Below are positions 35,011 through 45,755 of a stretch of DNA of 64,000 nucleotides, piece by piece. The notes below the pieces were generated by a model. It did not search any database, was not told where the DNA came from, and worked only from the letters and a program-made list of their open reading frames with translations. Each line of letters starts with the position of its first letter. Position 1 is the stretch's first letter. Source of the DNA: Smallanthus sonchifolius (lineage: Eukaryota; Streptophyta; Magnoliopsida; Asterales; Asteraceae); assembly GCA_023525975.1 (NCBI GenBank), contig CM042044.1, positions 9,720,501 to 9,784,500 on the forward strand, in the 5' to 3' direction. A program made the position numbers and the translations under genes.

Positions 35011-35141
35011 TAGCAAAATAGCAACACTAGCTTGTACGGTACAATTTATCCAAAAACACTTGTACGGTACAACTTATAATATCCCAATTTTCAACCGTAA
35101 ACTGTTAGTCTAGACTCACGAAGAATATACACTATTAAAAC

Positions 35142-36453
35142 TCAAAACAAAACGTTGCTTGAAGAAGGAAAGCAGTCTGTAAACAATATCGACTTAATAC
35201 TTTCTTGATCTTCATCGTTACCATAACCATCTTCCATAGCTTCAAAGCCTCCATGATCAACACAAGTGTTAGAACACGAAGAAGATGCCTGTAAACTAAC
35301 ATTTAGTGTCTTCCTCTTCTTGTAATTCGCTTTGAAGCATGATTGTCTCAATCTTTTCGTATCATCTTTGAGTTGCAAATCAGGAACTTCTTCCATTTTC
35401 TTTTTTTCTTTCTCCAATAACTCGATCACTTCTTCTGCTCCGTTCCCAGACGATTTCTTCAATTCCTGTCTCAAATGATCAATCAAGAACCCATTTCATG
35501 AACAAGATGGTCTACAAAGATTGAAATTAAACAATAAAAATGCATTCTTTAATTAACCTGAACATTGGTGATCAGGGTTTGAAGGCTCATAAGTTTTCGA
35601 TGTGGCCAGCGACGAATGCCCAATTCGCGACAACGTTTCTTCAAAAGTGTCAACCCGACATTAAGTTCTTTTGCAGCTTGTGTTATCGGCATGTAAAAGT
35701 ACTGGGATATCATCTCCCTAGTTAACGTCATTCGTGAATGATAATTAACAACCTCCTTTCGCTCTTCTTTATCGTTAACATTCTTCGTTGCAATGATCAT
35801 TTCTGGTTGGGTTTGATAAGGAAACCCTAATGAGTTCATCATGCAAGTTTCTTGATTTGGAAACCCTAATGAGTTCATCGTCAAGAATGTTTCTTGATTG
35901 GGAAACCCTAATGAGTTCATTGAGTATGTTTCTTGATTTGGAAACCCTAATGAATTCATTGTGTATGTTTCTTGATCTTGAGACCCTAATTGATCACCAT
36001 ATCTTCCAATCATGAAACCATCTTCATAAGGTGTAGAATAATCTACACATGAAATAATTAACACAAAAGATCATAAAACAAGAAAATCTTTGATGATTTA
36101 GAGCATATATAATGAAATTAAGAATCTTTATAACCTGGTAGGATGTTCATGGAAGAACAGATTGGATAACTGTTGGACATGATATCCATAAGATAAGTAG
36201 CATCAAGATGATCTTGTTGTACATTCATCAAATTATGATCATGAGTACTACTGCATCCAAGAACATGAAACATATGTTCTTGATCATTGGTGATTTCATG
36301 ATGAAATGATGAAGAAAACAAGAAGGTAGTAATTAGTCTTCATTACCTAAAATCAAGAGAAGGCAATTGGTGTTGAAAGGAGAAAACTTCATCTTCATTG
36401 GCTATGATTTCATGGTTTGACCACTCAATTTCCAAAGAATGTTGACTTTCCAT
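35142..36453 (-). CDS. RKD: RWP-RK transcription factor, RKD class
   Basis: Four exons in transcript order, 36453-36347, 36250-36135, 36042-35558 and 35465-35142, join in phase to 343 residues. The RWP-RK DNA-binding domain (about 179-230) reads LTREMISQYFYMPITQAAKE, then LKKRCRELGIRRWPHRKLMS; RWPHRK is the RKD form. After it comes a charged, probably coiled-coil stretch (237-270), then DDTKRLRQSCFKANYKKRK, also typical of RKDs. RKD proteins are nuclear regulators of egg-cell identity and early embryo patterning; the exact orthologue (RKD1-5) cannot be named here. Residues about 95-150 are an in-frame minisatellite of MNSLGFPNQET. Exon 1 ends in phase 2 and could only be joined through the acceptor TGCAG at 36251. 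A TATA box lies about 65 bp before the ATG. Confidence 0.9.
35812..35985 (-). repeat. In-frame minisatellite in RKD exon 3
   Basis: Four units of 45-48 bp encode MNSLGFPNQET with small variations (ETYT, ETYS, ETFLT, ETCM between units). A fifth partial match, LGSQDQET, precedes them. All units keep the reading frame. Confidence 0.9.
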
Positions 36454-36514
36454 GGCTGATTTTGACTTGTACAAGTGCAAGAAGATGGGTTTTGGTTTTA
36501 TTTATTTTTGGAGG

Positions 36515-36523
36515 GATATATAG
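36515..36523 (-). promoter_or_regulatory. TATA box of the RKD gene
   Basis: CTATATAT on the minus strand lies about 65 bp upstream of the ATG at 36453, giving a predicted 5' UTR of about 30-40 bp. Confidence 0.55.
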
Positions 36524-37003
36524 GAAGGGGAGAAGCCAAAGTGATTATAATTAAGTAATTAATGGCTCGTTCGTTAGTTTTAAGTATGTCATAAATGCTA
36601 ATTTCTTGAGGTTAATGTGAAAGTAATTAATCATTTAATTATCAATGTGGATGAAGATCATGCGCCGTCGTTAAGAACTTTAAGATTAGTGACGAGTCAT
36701 TCCGGTGTCGCTAAAGAACCTTAAGATTTTACATTTTATATAACTTAACCACAAAACAGTGAGGGATAAAAGAGTAAATTTCTAGATGTTAATTGAAAAT
36801 TAACGTACTTATCATTACTAATTGTAAATAGTGGTGGTGGAGGTGGGTATTAATTACATCATCATGATCTAGAAATTTATAATTACTACCATGTAAGTTA
36901 CATTTTCATCCTTTGGATTTTTTTTAAAGATTCACTAATACCTTGTATTAAATTATTTTATTATTTATTTATACTTAATCTATTAATTGGATTTTATTGT
37001 TAT
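36524..37003. other. RKD upstream region
   Basis: Contains a GTGACGAGTCATTCC...GTGTCGCTAAAG stretch near 36690-36708, similar to motifs in the GDSL introns. No gene was seen. Confidence 0.4.
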
Positions 37004-37215
37004 TTGGATCTTAATTTGAAAAAAATATCATTTCTATCGAGGGTGATCTAAGAAAAAACCCGATTCACTTAGATGGCTTAATCACAGGTTCAGTTGGTAA
37101 TGGTACTCTTCGGTTCTGGTTAGATTGGTGGCTTCATGAAGGGTGTTGATGCGACTTATCCTCATCTCTCTTACATGTGACGACATTTATTTTGGTTGCA
37201 TTTCGTACTCAAGTC

Positions 37216-38125
37216 TAGGGGTGTAACGAGCTGAGCACGAGCTCGACTAGGCTCGAGATCGGCTCGTTTAACTTACTGAGAGCTTGAGCTCTATTTCTAA
37301 AACTCGAGCTCGGCTCGTGAGTAGTTGTTAAAGTTCGAGCTCGGCTCAGGCTCGACTTGTTTATTATTTATTAATTAATTTATATATATATATACTATAT
37401 AATAAATAAAGGTTTTGGTTGTACGTTTTCTCGCCTCTCTCTCATATTTAATGATGATATTAAACTAATACATTTTTTTAAATATTTAATATAAATCTAT
37501 TTATGGATACTTATTAACCAAATAAAATTAATATAAATTAACATTTATCAATTACATAAAAAATATAAATACCCAGTTGAAAAAAAATGTTTTATAAATT
37601 AACTTAACGTAATTTATAATTGTCACATTAAACTACATTTTTTAAAAGCATATTTTGGGAGTGTATGTGTTAACATATTATATTTTATTCAACACACATA
37701 ATAAGCGAGTTTATTCAACCCGTGTAATAACTAGTTTTAAAGAAATAAAATTTTTATTTCTAAGTATATAACATTATATTCAAATTACTCGTATTTTACA
37801 CGGGATTCTAACCTAGTATATATATATATATTTATTTTTATATATTTTTAATATAATTTTTATATGTAACACAAAATATATTATTTAGTTATTTTTTTCA
37901 TAAATTTATATATAGTAACTATTATTTTATAAATATATATTTTATATATTAATTAAAAATATAAATAATAGACTCGCTTAAGCTCGCGAGTCGGCTCGGG
38001 CTCGGATTCGTTTAATAAACAAGCTTGTTTTTATGATCGGGCTCGTTTAAGCTCGGCTCCATTCGATCTTTTAGCGTGCCGATTTTGAGTAGCTTGCGAG
38101 CCGGCTTGGCTTGTTTACACCCCTA
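37216..38125. mobile_element. hAT element inside a LINE, with Helitron insert
   Basis: Ends are TAGGGGTGTAAC and GTTTACACCCCTA. Flanking octamers CTCAAGTC (37208-37215) and CTCAGGCC (38126-38133) match at six of eight bases; both changes are transitions. The arms are rich in GGCTCG/CGAGCC words. The middle (37381-37817) is a separate Helitron. Confidence 0.78.
37381..37817 (+). mobile_element. Helitron nested in a hAT element
   Basis: It starts in TATACTATATAATAAATAAA, like the other Helitron starts here, and ends CTCGTATTTTACACGGGATT followed by CTAACCTAGT at 37817. A second, older 3'-end-like motif (AACCCGTGTAATAACTAGTT) lies inside near 37717-37736. The first TC is lost in an AT run. Confidence 0.6.
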
Positions 38126-38928
38126 CTCAGGCCTTATTCCTACTTGGGATTTATCCTGGAACACGTTTTTATTACCAAATCACTTCTTTGTTGATTGGGT
38201 TGATTTGTTAGCTAAGATTGGAGCAACTCCTTCTAAACCGAACACATGGGGATGGAACTGGCTAATTGGGTTGAGTTCTCAACTACCTCTCTGCGACTTC
38301 AGTTGGGATCCTTTGATAGGCAAATTCCTACTTACAAGTAGAACAATGAGGTCCCAATAAAAGTCATTTTTAGATGAGGTTATCTTTGGATCGGTACCCA
38401 CATTAGAGGCTTTGGTAAGGCGGGAAACTTGCCCTATTTTTCATGTTAGTTTGGAGACGTTGGAACACATGGCATTAAACTGCGACTTGGCTAAACTCTT
38501 ATGGACTAGAGTTCAACAATGGTGCAGGTTAGCTTCTATCCCCTCGAGCTCATTTCGAGACCTAATGGAGTACCCGTATGGAATTTCCTCAAAAGAAAAG
38601 AAGAGTAAATTTATACACCGTATTTTTTTTTATCACACTTTGGTGTATTTGGAGGTCTTGAAATGAAAAAGTTTTCCAAAGTAAGCCAATTTACGTCATG
38701 AAAGTATTCGAAGATGTCAAAGCGTTATCCTTTATGTGGGTTCAAAATAGTGTCAGGAACAACGGGTTAGATTGGGAAAGCTGGTGTAACTTTGATATTG
38801 TTCTGTAATCTAATGCATCTCGTGTAATATATGGTGTTGATTATAGAGTTCTTTGGGTTGCGATAGCTACTTGCTATTCCTCCTATTATAATAAATTTCG
38901 CTGTTAAAAAAAATGGGTTCTTAACTTG

Positions 38929-40345
38929 CTATTATGAATTAGTAATTGTGTAGTTGAAAATGCTAAAACAAAATAGTATTTCCTTTTAATTTAGAGGATT
39001 TTATTTGCTTAACTTATATAATATATACGAAAAAGTCAATAAACTAATTGTTATATAGGTTTCTAAAATTCATGTACTTTTGATTTTTTTAACAAATAAT
39101 TTATCAACTCTTAAATTTGTTTAAATCTAATAAAGTGATATTCAAAATTTATGCAAAAAAAAATGTATATAATCTTATTTTAATCAGTTTACATGTTACT
39201 ATTTAAAAAAAAACAAAAGTAAGTGGATTTTATGCAAGTTTAGGGACTTTTTCCTATATTTTTTTTTACAAATTGAAGGACTTAATATACCAACATTTTT
39301 TGTTGAATCCAAAATAATCTTTTATTTTCAGATATACAGATCTATAAATGGAAATATTATAGAACAATGGTAGCTGATGTGTGTATGACAAAATTTTACT
39401 GATTTTTATTGAAAGATGATTTTATCATATGCAATTTTGGATTGAACGATGCTCAATTGCAAAAACAATCGTTCTGAAATACCCTTAATTTCAAAACATG
39501 TTTTCTTTCTCATTAATATTTATTTTTTTGGTTTCATTTTCAGCATTAGTTTGCTTATCTTGTAGTCTTTTGGGTTTTTTTTTAAACAACAAATTTTTTC
39601 ATCTATATTCCACCTAACATTGTCCTTGTAAGAATTAGAACTCACATCATTTTCTTAAAAAGCAAACACCATATCACTAGATCATTAGGTCATTGACTGC
39701 AGTCTCTTAGATTTGATCTTATCATTTATTCACCCTACAACTCAATTGGCGGTTTTATCAATGATATGGAGGTTGGTTTGCTCAATTCTCTTCACCATTC
39801 TCCTAAACTTCGGGAATGTTTTATTCTTGCATTTGCTTATTTTGCATCAATATTTTTACTTTATAGTAAACGATTTTACAGGTTATATCGCTAGGTAGTA
39901 GTGTTATAGAAGTTTAGATTATTTCCGAAAGTAATATTGGGAATTGAATTTTTATCCTAAGGATTTCTTTGACACCTTAAAACAAAAAGATTCCATTTAA
40001 ATTTCAAAGAAGACAATTTCCGGTTGTTGTATGTTTCGTAATGTCAATATGTAAAAGTAAAAGCCAATCATTTTCTAGGGTTGGTTTGCTTTTAATATAA
40101 CCAGTTTTTTATACATGGTTAGCTGTATGATGTATTATCCAGAGTTACAAGTAGATACATACTCAAAATATTAATTTTTTGATAAAGAGTGTAAAGTCAC
40201 CAATACCACATCAATTGTTTTATACAAAGAAGTGTTTGGATATTTGTAAATTACAGCTATAATTTTTCATTCCTAATTATTTTATGTAAGGTAATACGTA
40301 ATTCCAGTGATAAGAAGAGTATAATGAAATTATCAGTTGTAGTTT
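38929..40345. other. AT-rich spacer
   Basis: No gene or bounded repeat was found. The right part probably belongs to the Helitron that ends at 40388. Confidence 0.4.
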
Positions 40346-40357
40346 TTTTAATAATTC

Positions 40358-40388
40358 ATCTCGTGTAATACACGGTTTATATCCTAGT
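40358..40388 (+). mobile_element. Helitron 3' end
   Basis: Hairpin CGTGTAATACACG, then GTTTATATCCTAGT. Same layout as the ends at 13032 and 37817. The 5' end was not found. Confidence 0.6.
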
Positions 40389-40687
40389 ATACTAATAAAA
40401 ACCAATATCGGCGCCCCTCGTGATACAACTTTCATTTTGTACATTCAGGAAGCACATGGTACAAGCAAGCACATGGAAAGCACATGCCCACTGATCATAG
40501 CCTAACCCTATATCGGCAACTTCAATGTATATATGAGTAAATTGTTATTTCCGTCACTTTTGTTTAGTCATTTTTGTCCTTTTTATTTAGTTATTTTTGT
40601 CAGTTTCATCTAAAAAGTTATTTTTCTATTATGTATTCTCGTGGTTTATAAAACTTATCATTTTAAACCAATCAGTTAATTACATCC

Positions 40688-41677
40688 CGTCCAAAAAATC
40701 GATCCCGAGAGTTTGGAACAACATCAACAAAGCTGCCAATGAGTTACATCTTCTAGGTTTTGACATCCAAGACAACATAAAATGCTCCATAGGTAACGGA
40801 AATCATTGTTTATTTTGGCATGACAGGTGGGAAGAAAATGGTTCGATGAAAGATCTTTTTCCATCACTATATGCAAGATAATCAAAAAAGAATTGCACGG
40901 TTAAAGAAAGACTCGGTGTATCGGGGGGTAATTGGGAATGGTCCTCTCCCCCCAAGATCTGAATCGGAGACCGGAATACTCACACAATGCGTTTCCTTGC
41001 TTGCCGGCACAACAATCTTAACGCGTCAAGACAATTGGTTATGGCTAGAAGACCCATCCGGTAAATTCACGGTCCATTTTTTAAGAAGCTTCATCGAGAG
41101 AAAAATGTTTATGCAATTTGTTACATCGTATGAATGGAACAAATGGATGACCCTCAAAACAGATTTCTTTGGATGGAGGGTTTCGTTGGGTCGGCTCCCA
41201 TCTAAAGAAGAACTTCATAAGAGAAATGTCCGAGAGTCGAAATAGCTTGTGACTTATGCGGTCAAATGGAATCAATCGATCACATTCTAGTTGGCTGTAA
41301 TTTGGCTAAGGAGGTGTGGCACACAATTATCAGTTGGACTAAGATGGCTTTCTTGGTTAAGCATGGGACACGAGATGTTAAAAGTTAGAAAATGTTAAAG
41401 GAAACGCAATCTTCAAAAAATCTATCCACTCGATTATTTGGTGCATTTGGAAAGTAAGGAATGAAAGAATTTTTGGAAAAAACAAGTGGAGCAGAGAAAA
41501 AGTAATTGAAGACATCAAGACGTCTACATTCTTATGGATAAAAAATAGAGTCAATTGGCATGAGTTAGAGTGGGAAAATTGGAAAATGTTTAATATGTTT
41601 GTGTAAGCGTTTTTTCGGTTCTACCTTCTTGGTAGTTCCGGACTCTTTCGTATAATATTATTGCCGTTCAAAAAAAA
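40688..41677 (+). pseudogene. 5'-truncated LINE with target duplication
   Basis: About 990 bp of L1-type coding sequence: IPRVWNNINKAANELHLLGF, then IGNGNHCLFWHDRWEENGS, DFFGWRVSLGRLPSKEELHK and a zf-RVT finger (CDLCGQMESIDHILVGCNLA). Several stops and frameshifts break it. It ends ATTGCCGTTCAAAAAAAA. The 14-bp repeat AGTTAATTACATCC / AGTTAACTACATCC (40674-40687 and 41678-41691) flanks it with one transition, proving insertion by target-primed reverse transcription. Confidence 0.85.
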
Positions 41678-41691
41678 AGTTAACTACATCC

Positions 41692-42663
41692 GTATTTTAA
41701 CTTTAAATGAGAAGTATTTGTGTTTTTTTATATATTAAATTATTTTTATACTTTTTCAAACACTTAATTACAATCGTCTCCATTTCGTTAAATCGTATTA
41801 ATCTTAATTCATCATTAAAGGCGTCCTTACTTCCACAATTACAATCGATTGAGTATATATATAGACACACAATATGAAATCAGAGAATACAAACTTACCC
41901 AGTGTTTTCAGAATCAACTGGACAAGAAATCAGTTTTTAATTTTAATATTAAAATATTAAATAATTGTTACTTTCATGTCTTACAACTTTCTTATTTTTA
42001 ATAGTAAAAAAATAATTGTTAATTAAATGTCATAAAAAAATGCTACATAGACATGCAATATGTTAAACGTGTAAAAAATACTTTTCTATAAAGTTTTTTT
42101 CTAAAAAAATATAGTATGCAAGACTTGCAAACATAGCTAGATAGTTAAATAACACGATTAAACTCAACCAGTGGGTGAATAAATGATAAGATCCTTTTCG
42201 TCAAATTTAAACTTTACCATGTCAAATTTCAAACCAGTGGGTTTTCCATAGGTTTGTGAGTGAAGGGCTGTTTCATCTACACGATATGTGAAGCGGATGG
42301 AGTTGATGAAATCTTGTTGGTGTGAAATCATAATTTCAACAAGTTCGTAACGACCCTTTTCGTCTCAGATCTCGCCTCTCATTTCTGTCGGACCCATTTT
42401 GAACATGTTGTCCATTTGACTGATGTTTCAAGTTTGATGAGGAAGATTTACATCCAACCAAACTATATATAGACACACACATATATGCATATAAGATTTA
42501 TTTTATTTTTAGTGTAAAAAAGATGATGAAATTAAGAGAATTAAATAAATTAATTGTTGACTCTTCTTATTCCGTCCACTTTTCGTTTTCCACAGCCTTA
42601 AAGAACGGAAACCGATTGCATTAATTCTCTCTCTCTCTTTCTCATGTCTTTCTGAGCTGATGT
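41692..42663. other. Spacer, nothing identified
   Basis: AT-rich, with no supported gene or bounded repeat. Confidence 0.4.
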
Positions 42664-42677
42664 GGTTCTTGAACGAT

Positions 42678-42795
42678 ATTTTTTTTTTAACAGCAGATCT
42701 ATCCTACTCCTAAATTACATAAAATATTTCACCCCATGTCTGGATTTAAACCCAGGACCTCCCATCTAAGATGCAAGATTCTCTACCAAGTGAGC
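42678..42795 (-). mobile_element. Short tRNA-derived SINE, 118 bp
   Basis: On the minus strand: CGCTCACTTGGTAGAGAATC (tRNA-like A-box region), then a B-box GGGTTTAAATCC and a TCTGCTGTTAAAAAAAAA tail. The perfect 14-bp repeat GGTTCTTGAACGAT flanks it (42664-42677 and 42796-42809). It has almost no body beyond the tRNA-like part. Confidence 0.88.
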
Positions 42796-42809
42796 GGTTC
42801 TTGAACGAT

Positions 42810-43204
42810 TTATCAGAGAATAATAGAGAGAAGACTTGATAGAAAATAGAGAGAGTTGTTTAATCCAACTCATGCCTACTCATTAATAAAACCTATGGCT
42901 CTTAAATAGCCTTTTCTAAACAAACGGAAATAGATAATTCAAAGTTAACTCTTAACAATATGGAGGAGAACTTTGGTCATCCCAAGTTTCCCATTATTCT
43001 CTCAAGGCTACTTCAACTGATTATTCAAACTAATTATGCAAATAAAAAAGGAATTGAACGTTGCATGCATGGTACTAATAATATGTGGGCTTTTTGGGCT
43101 CATCAATCTTCTGGGGCTCCTGCACATCTAGTATGGACTTTTTTGGCAGCCCAGGTACATCACTCTCCCTCCCTATACTATCCATCTCTTCGGCTTTGAT
43201 TTTT
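42810..43204. other. LTR-like spacer
   Basis: Short tracts such as TAGAGAGAAGACTTGATAG and GGCTCTTAAATAGCC look like retrotransposon LTR text, but no partner was found. Confidence 0.3.
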
Positions 43205-43505
43205 TAAAAGCAAATTTTATTCACAAAACCCACCTAAGAAGGACCTGGGGAGGCATAAAAACCAACAAACAGAATGGAGTTACATCAAATCAAATTTACA
43301 CCACTTAGCCTAAAAGATGTATTTGTTCTTAGATCTATTTGAGAACCGCAAAAACCCGATAGCCTTGATGTTATAGATGATATCTTCGATCTTGAAGGGC
43401 TTGTTAAAGAATTTCTTCTCGTTCCTAGCAAGCCACAAGAACCAAAAAGAAACAAGAACAATACCGTGGAAAGCATCTTTGAACGTCTCCTAAATTTTTT
43501 TATAA
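43205..43505 (-). pseudogene. LINE C-terminal fragment
   Basis: On the minus strand it reads VSFWFLWLARNEKKFFNKPF, then IEDIIYNIKAIGFLRFSNR and a stop. The WxLWxxRNEKxF pattern is the usual C-terminus of plant L1 reverse transcriptase proteins. The 3' tail runs into GCTTTTAAAAAA near 43204. Confidence 0.7.
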
Positions 43506-44299
43506 AAACTAAGTCGTTTTCGGTTTATAAAATATGACTAAAATTCCCCAATGCCATGAATATGGTGTTCTTGACATTATCAAACTCTTTAATCTCCTCC
43601 TCGATCACTTGTTCGTTCATCACATCCAAGTGCCATGAATAGACGTCACTCACCATCTTCCTATATATAAAGTTTTTAAAAAATAATAAAGAAGTAAAAT
43701 CCAACTTGGTGATTGTTCATGCTAAACAATATTATGAAAGGATGAAATCATTAAAGTAATTTGAGTTACTATAACCGGATTTAAACACCTAAATTCAGAC
43801 GATTATCTTTTGATAGCGTCTCATCTTCAGGCCATCAATGCAAAAAATCGTAAGATGCCAGCTGCTTCCTTGTGAGCCAAATATTGGTTTTAATGATTAT
43901 TTTTTTTTCATTACTAAATATTTAAAATTCTCATACTTACTATTTTTATTTAATAGTTTTCTTATAATTCTTAACTCTTAATTAGCGATTTTTTAATATT
44001 TAATTTATTTAACACGTGTAAAATACGAGTTTTTATCCTACTATATATATATAATATTTAATATTTAATAATGTTTTTAGCCAATCTAACATTTGTTTAG
44101 CATTTTAGTTGATAATTTTTTATAATAAAGTAAATTAATGTTTATATAGTTTAATTTAGATTTGTTTTAACCTTTATTATTTAATTTAGCATTTAATAAT
44201 TAACATTTCGAATACGTTTATTTATTTCCTACACGATAACTTTTTAAGAGTAAGTTCCAAATATTATTAATGGCTGCCTTGCAACGGATGAACTTTAGT
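43506..44299. other. Spacer with Helitron-like debris
   Basis: Around 44010-44040, CACGTGTAAAATACGAG followed by TTTTTATCCTACT looks like a mutated Helitron 3' end. Nothing else was identified. Confidence 0.35.
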
Positions 44300-44304
44300 T
44301 TTTC

Positions 44305-44334
44305 ACCCCGACAATGCGGGGTCTTAATACTAGT
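44305..44334 (+). mobile_element. Helitron 3' end
   Basis: Hairpin CCCCG-acaatg-CGGGG, then TCTTAATACTAGT followed by T. The 5' end was not located. Confidence 0.6.
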
Positions 44335-45266
44335 TCTACACATTTAGAAAGGGTATTATCATTTTGTGTGATATTTTGCAACTATTATTTTCTTTTGTGA
44401 CAAACAAATACTTCATTGTCAACATGTATTAGCCACCTAATTCGGGCCCTACCACATCCCGTAGATGTCATAACATATCTTGGTATGACCTATGTCTCTG
44501 TTTTATTAGCCTCAGGAATCCTGCGATCAAAAGATATTTGTGATGTTAAATTTGATGATGAGAGTTGAAGGTATTCTTTCTTTCATAAAAACCTCTTGGA
44601 AGTTTTATTTTTGATAACTTTAGAAGTGAAAGCTTAATTTTGATAAATATAAGAGTGGAAGTTTAATATTCAAAATTTAAATTTTCACTCTAATATAATT
44701 ATAAAATCAAACTTCCATTTTATTATGAAAGAGAAAGCACACATATCTGACGTCATTAAATTTTGAATATTAGATACTTTCCTAAGCAACTTGCACTAAA
44801 ATCAATATGCACCGCAATGAACATGTAGCTTGGGGTAAAAATTGCCCATGTTATAATTTGATTAGGAAATACAATGAAAGTTTAGGGTAGATTCAAGGTG
44901 GAGATTATTAAATCCGTCAGATAACTGTATTTAAGGAGACATCATGATGATTAAGTGATGTATCTAACAATCAAAAGGTTAGTAGATCAAATTTTGTAGG
45001 GTACCTCATGATTTATTTATCCTAAAAAATATTGTTAAAAAAGATAACTTAAATAGTCTTCAAATTCGTCTTGATCCAAATTCCTGCATTTGTCATCCTC
45101 GAAACCATATACGATTTCAATGATCTAATGAAAGTTAGATCATTCGTTAAAACCTGAATTTCAAAGTCGAAAACAAAAAAATATAGGGTGTTGTGACGTT
45201 AGGACTTTAAACAACAATCATCAAGCACTAAAAATGCATATTATGACTTCAAGAAGTTTCAAACTT
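44335..45266. other. Spacer, nothing identified
   Basis: No coding frame or bounded repeat could be supported. Confidence 0.4.
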
Positions 45267-45269
45267 TAA

Positions 45270-45557
45270 GGGCGGTGGGGGCGTCCATGGCTTGTCTTGC
45301 AGCGTCATGCGGCTCCCATGGTAACACAGCCACCCCCACAACGACGACGTACGACTTCCCTGCGCCATGGTTTAAGTGTACAAAATCCGAACGTTTTTTG
45401 GCCGTTGAAGTCCATGGTGGGTGTGTGGCTTGATGTGGCTTCATGGTTTGGGTGTCCCCACCTCTGAGACTTTTTGTGGATTCAAATGACGAGTCACAGT
45501 GTCATTGATGAGAGTGAGACTCGGTGTGACTTCATGGCTTGGATACGCCCTCCACCC
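45270..45557. mobile_element. PIF/Harbinger-like mini-element
   Basis: Inverted ends GGGCGGTGGGGGCGT and, read inward from the right, GGGTGGAGGGCGTAT, with TAA duplicated at 45267-45269 and 45558-45560. It is 288 bp and GC-rich with CATGGCTTG words. It lies about 200 bp past the CHLP stop codon. Confidence 0.78.
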
Positions 45558-45755
45558 TAAACATACCAAAATAGTAACTCTCTAAAGTTAAATGTTGATG
45601 GGAAGGCAATGAAACACCTATGAATCATCTAAATCAGGATGACATTTGAAATGTTCTTGTGTAACAACACAACTAATAAGCTCTTTAGATGATGTTAAGA
45701 AAATAAAACAAGTACAATTTAAGTTTATTAAAACATTACAAAACATTCAACACAA

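Larger units (their letters stand above)
37019..38913 (+). pseudogene. 5'-truncated LINE, broken by a hAT element
   Basis: The plus strand carries the C-terminal part of an L1-type reverse transcriptase protein. An early segment (GTLRFWLDWWLHEG-like) is followed by a zf-RVT region (HVSLETLEHMALNCDLAKLLW), then EKKSKFIHRIFF. It ends in CTGTTAAAAAAAA at 38913. Stops and frameshifts make it dead. A possible 15-bp duplication with three mismatches flanks it (37004-37018 and 38914-38928). The hAT element at 37216-38125 splits it; without that insert the LINE piece is about 980 bp. Confidence 0.7.
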
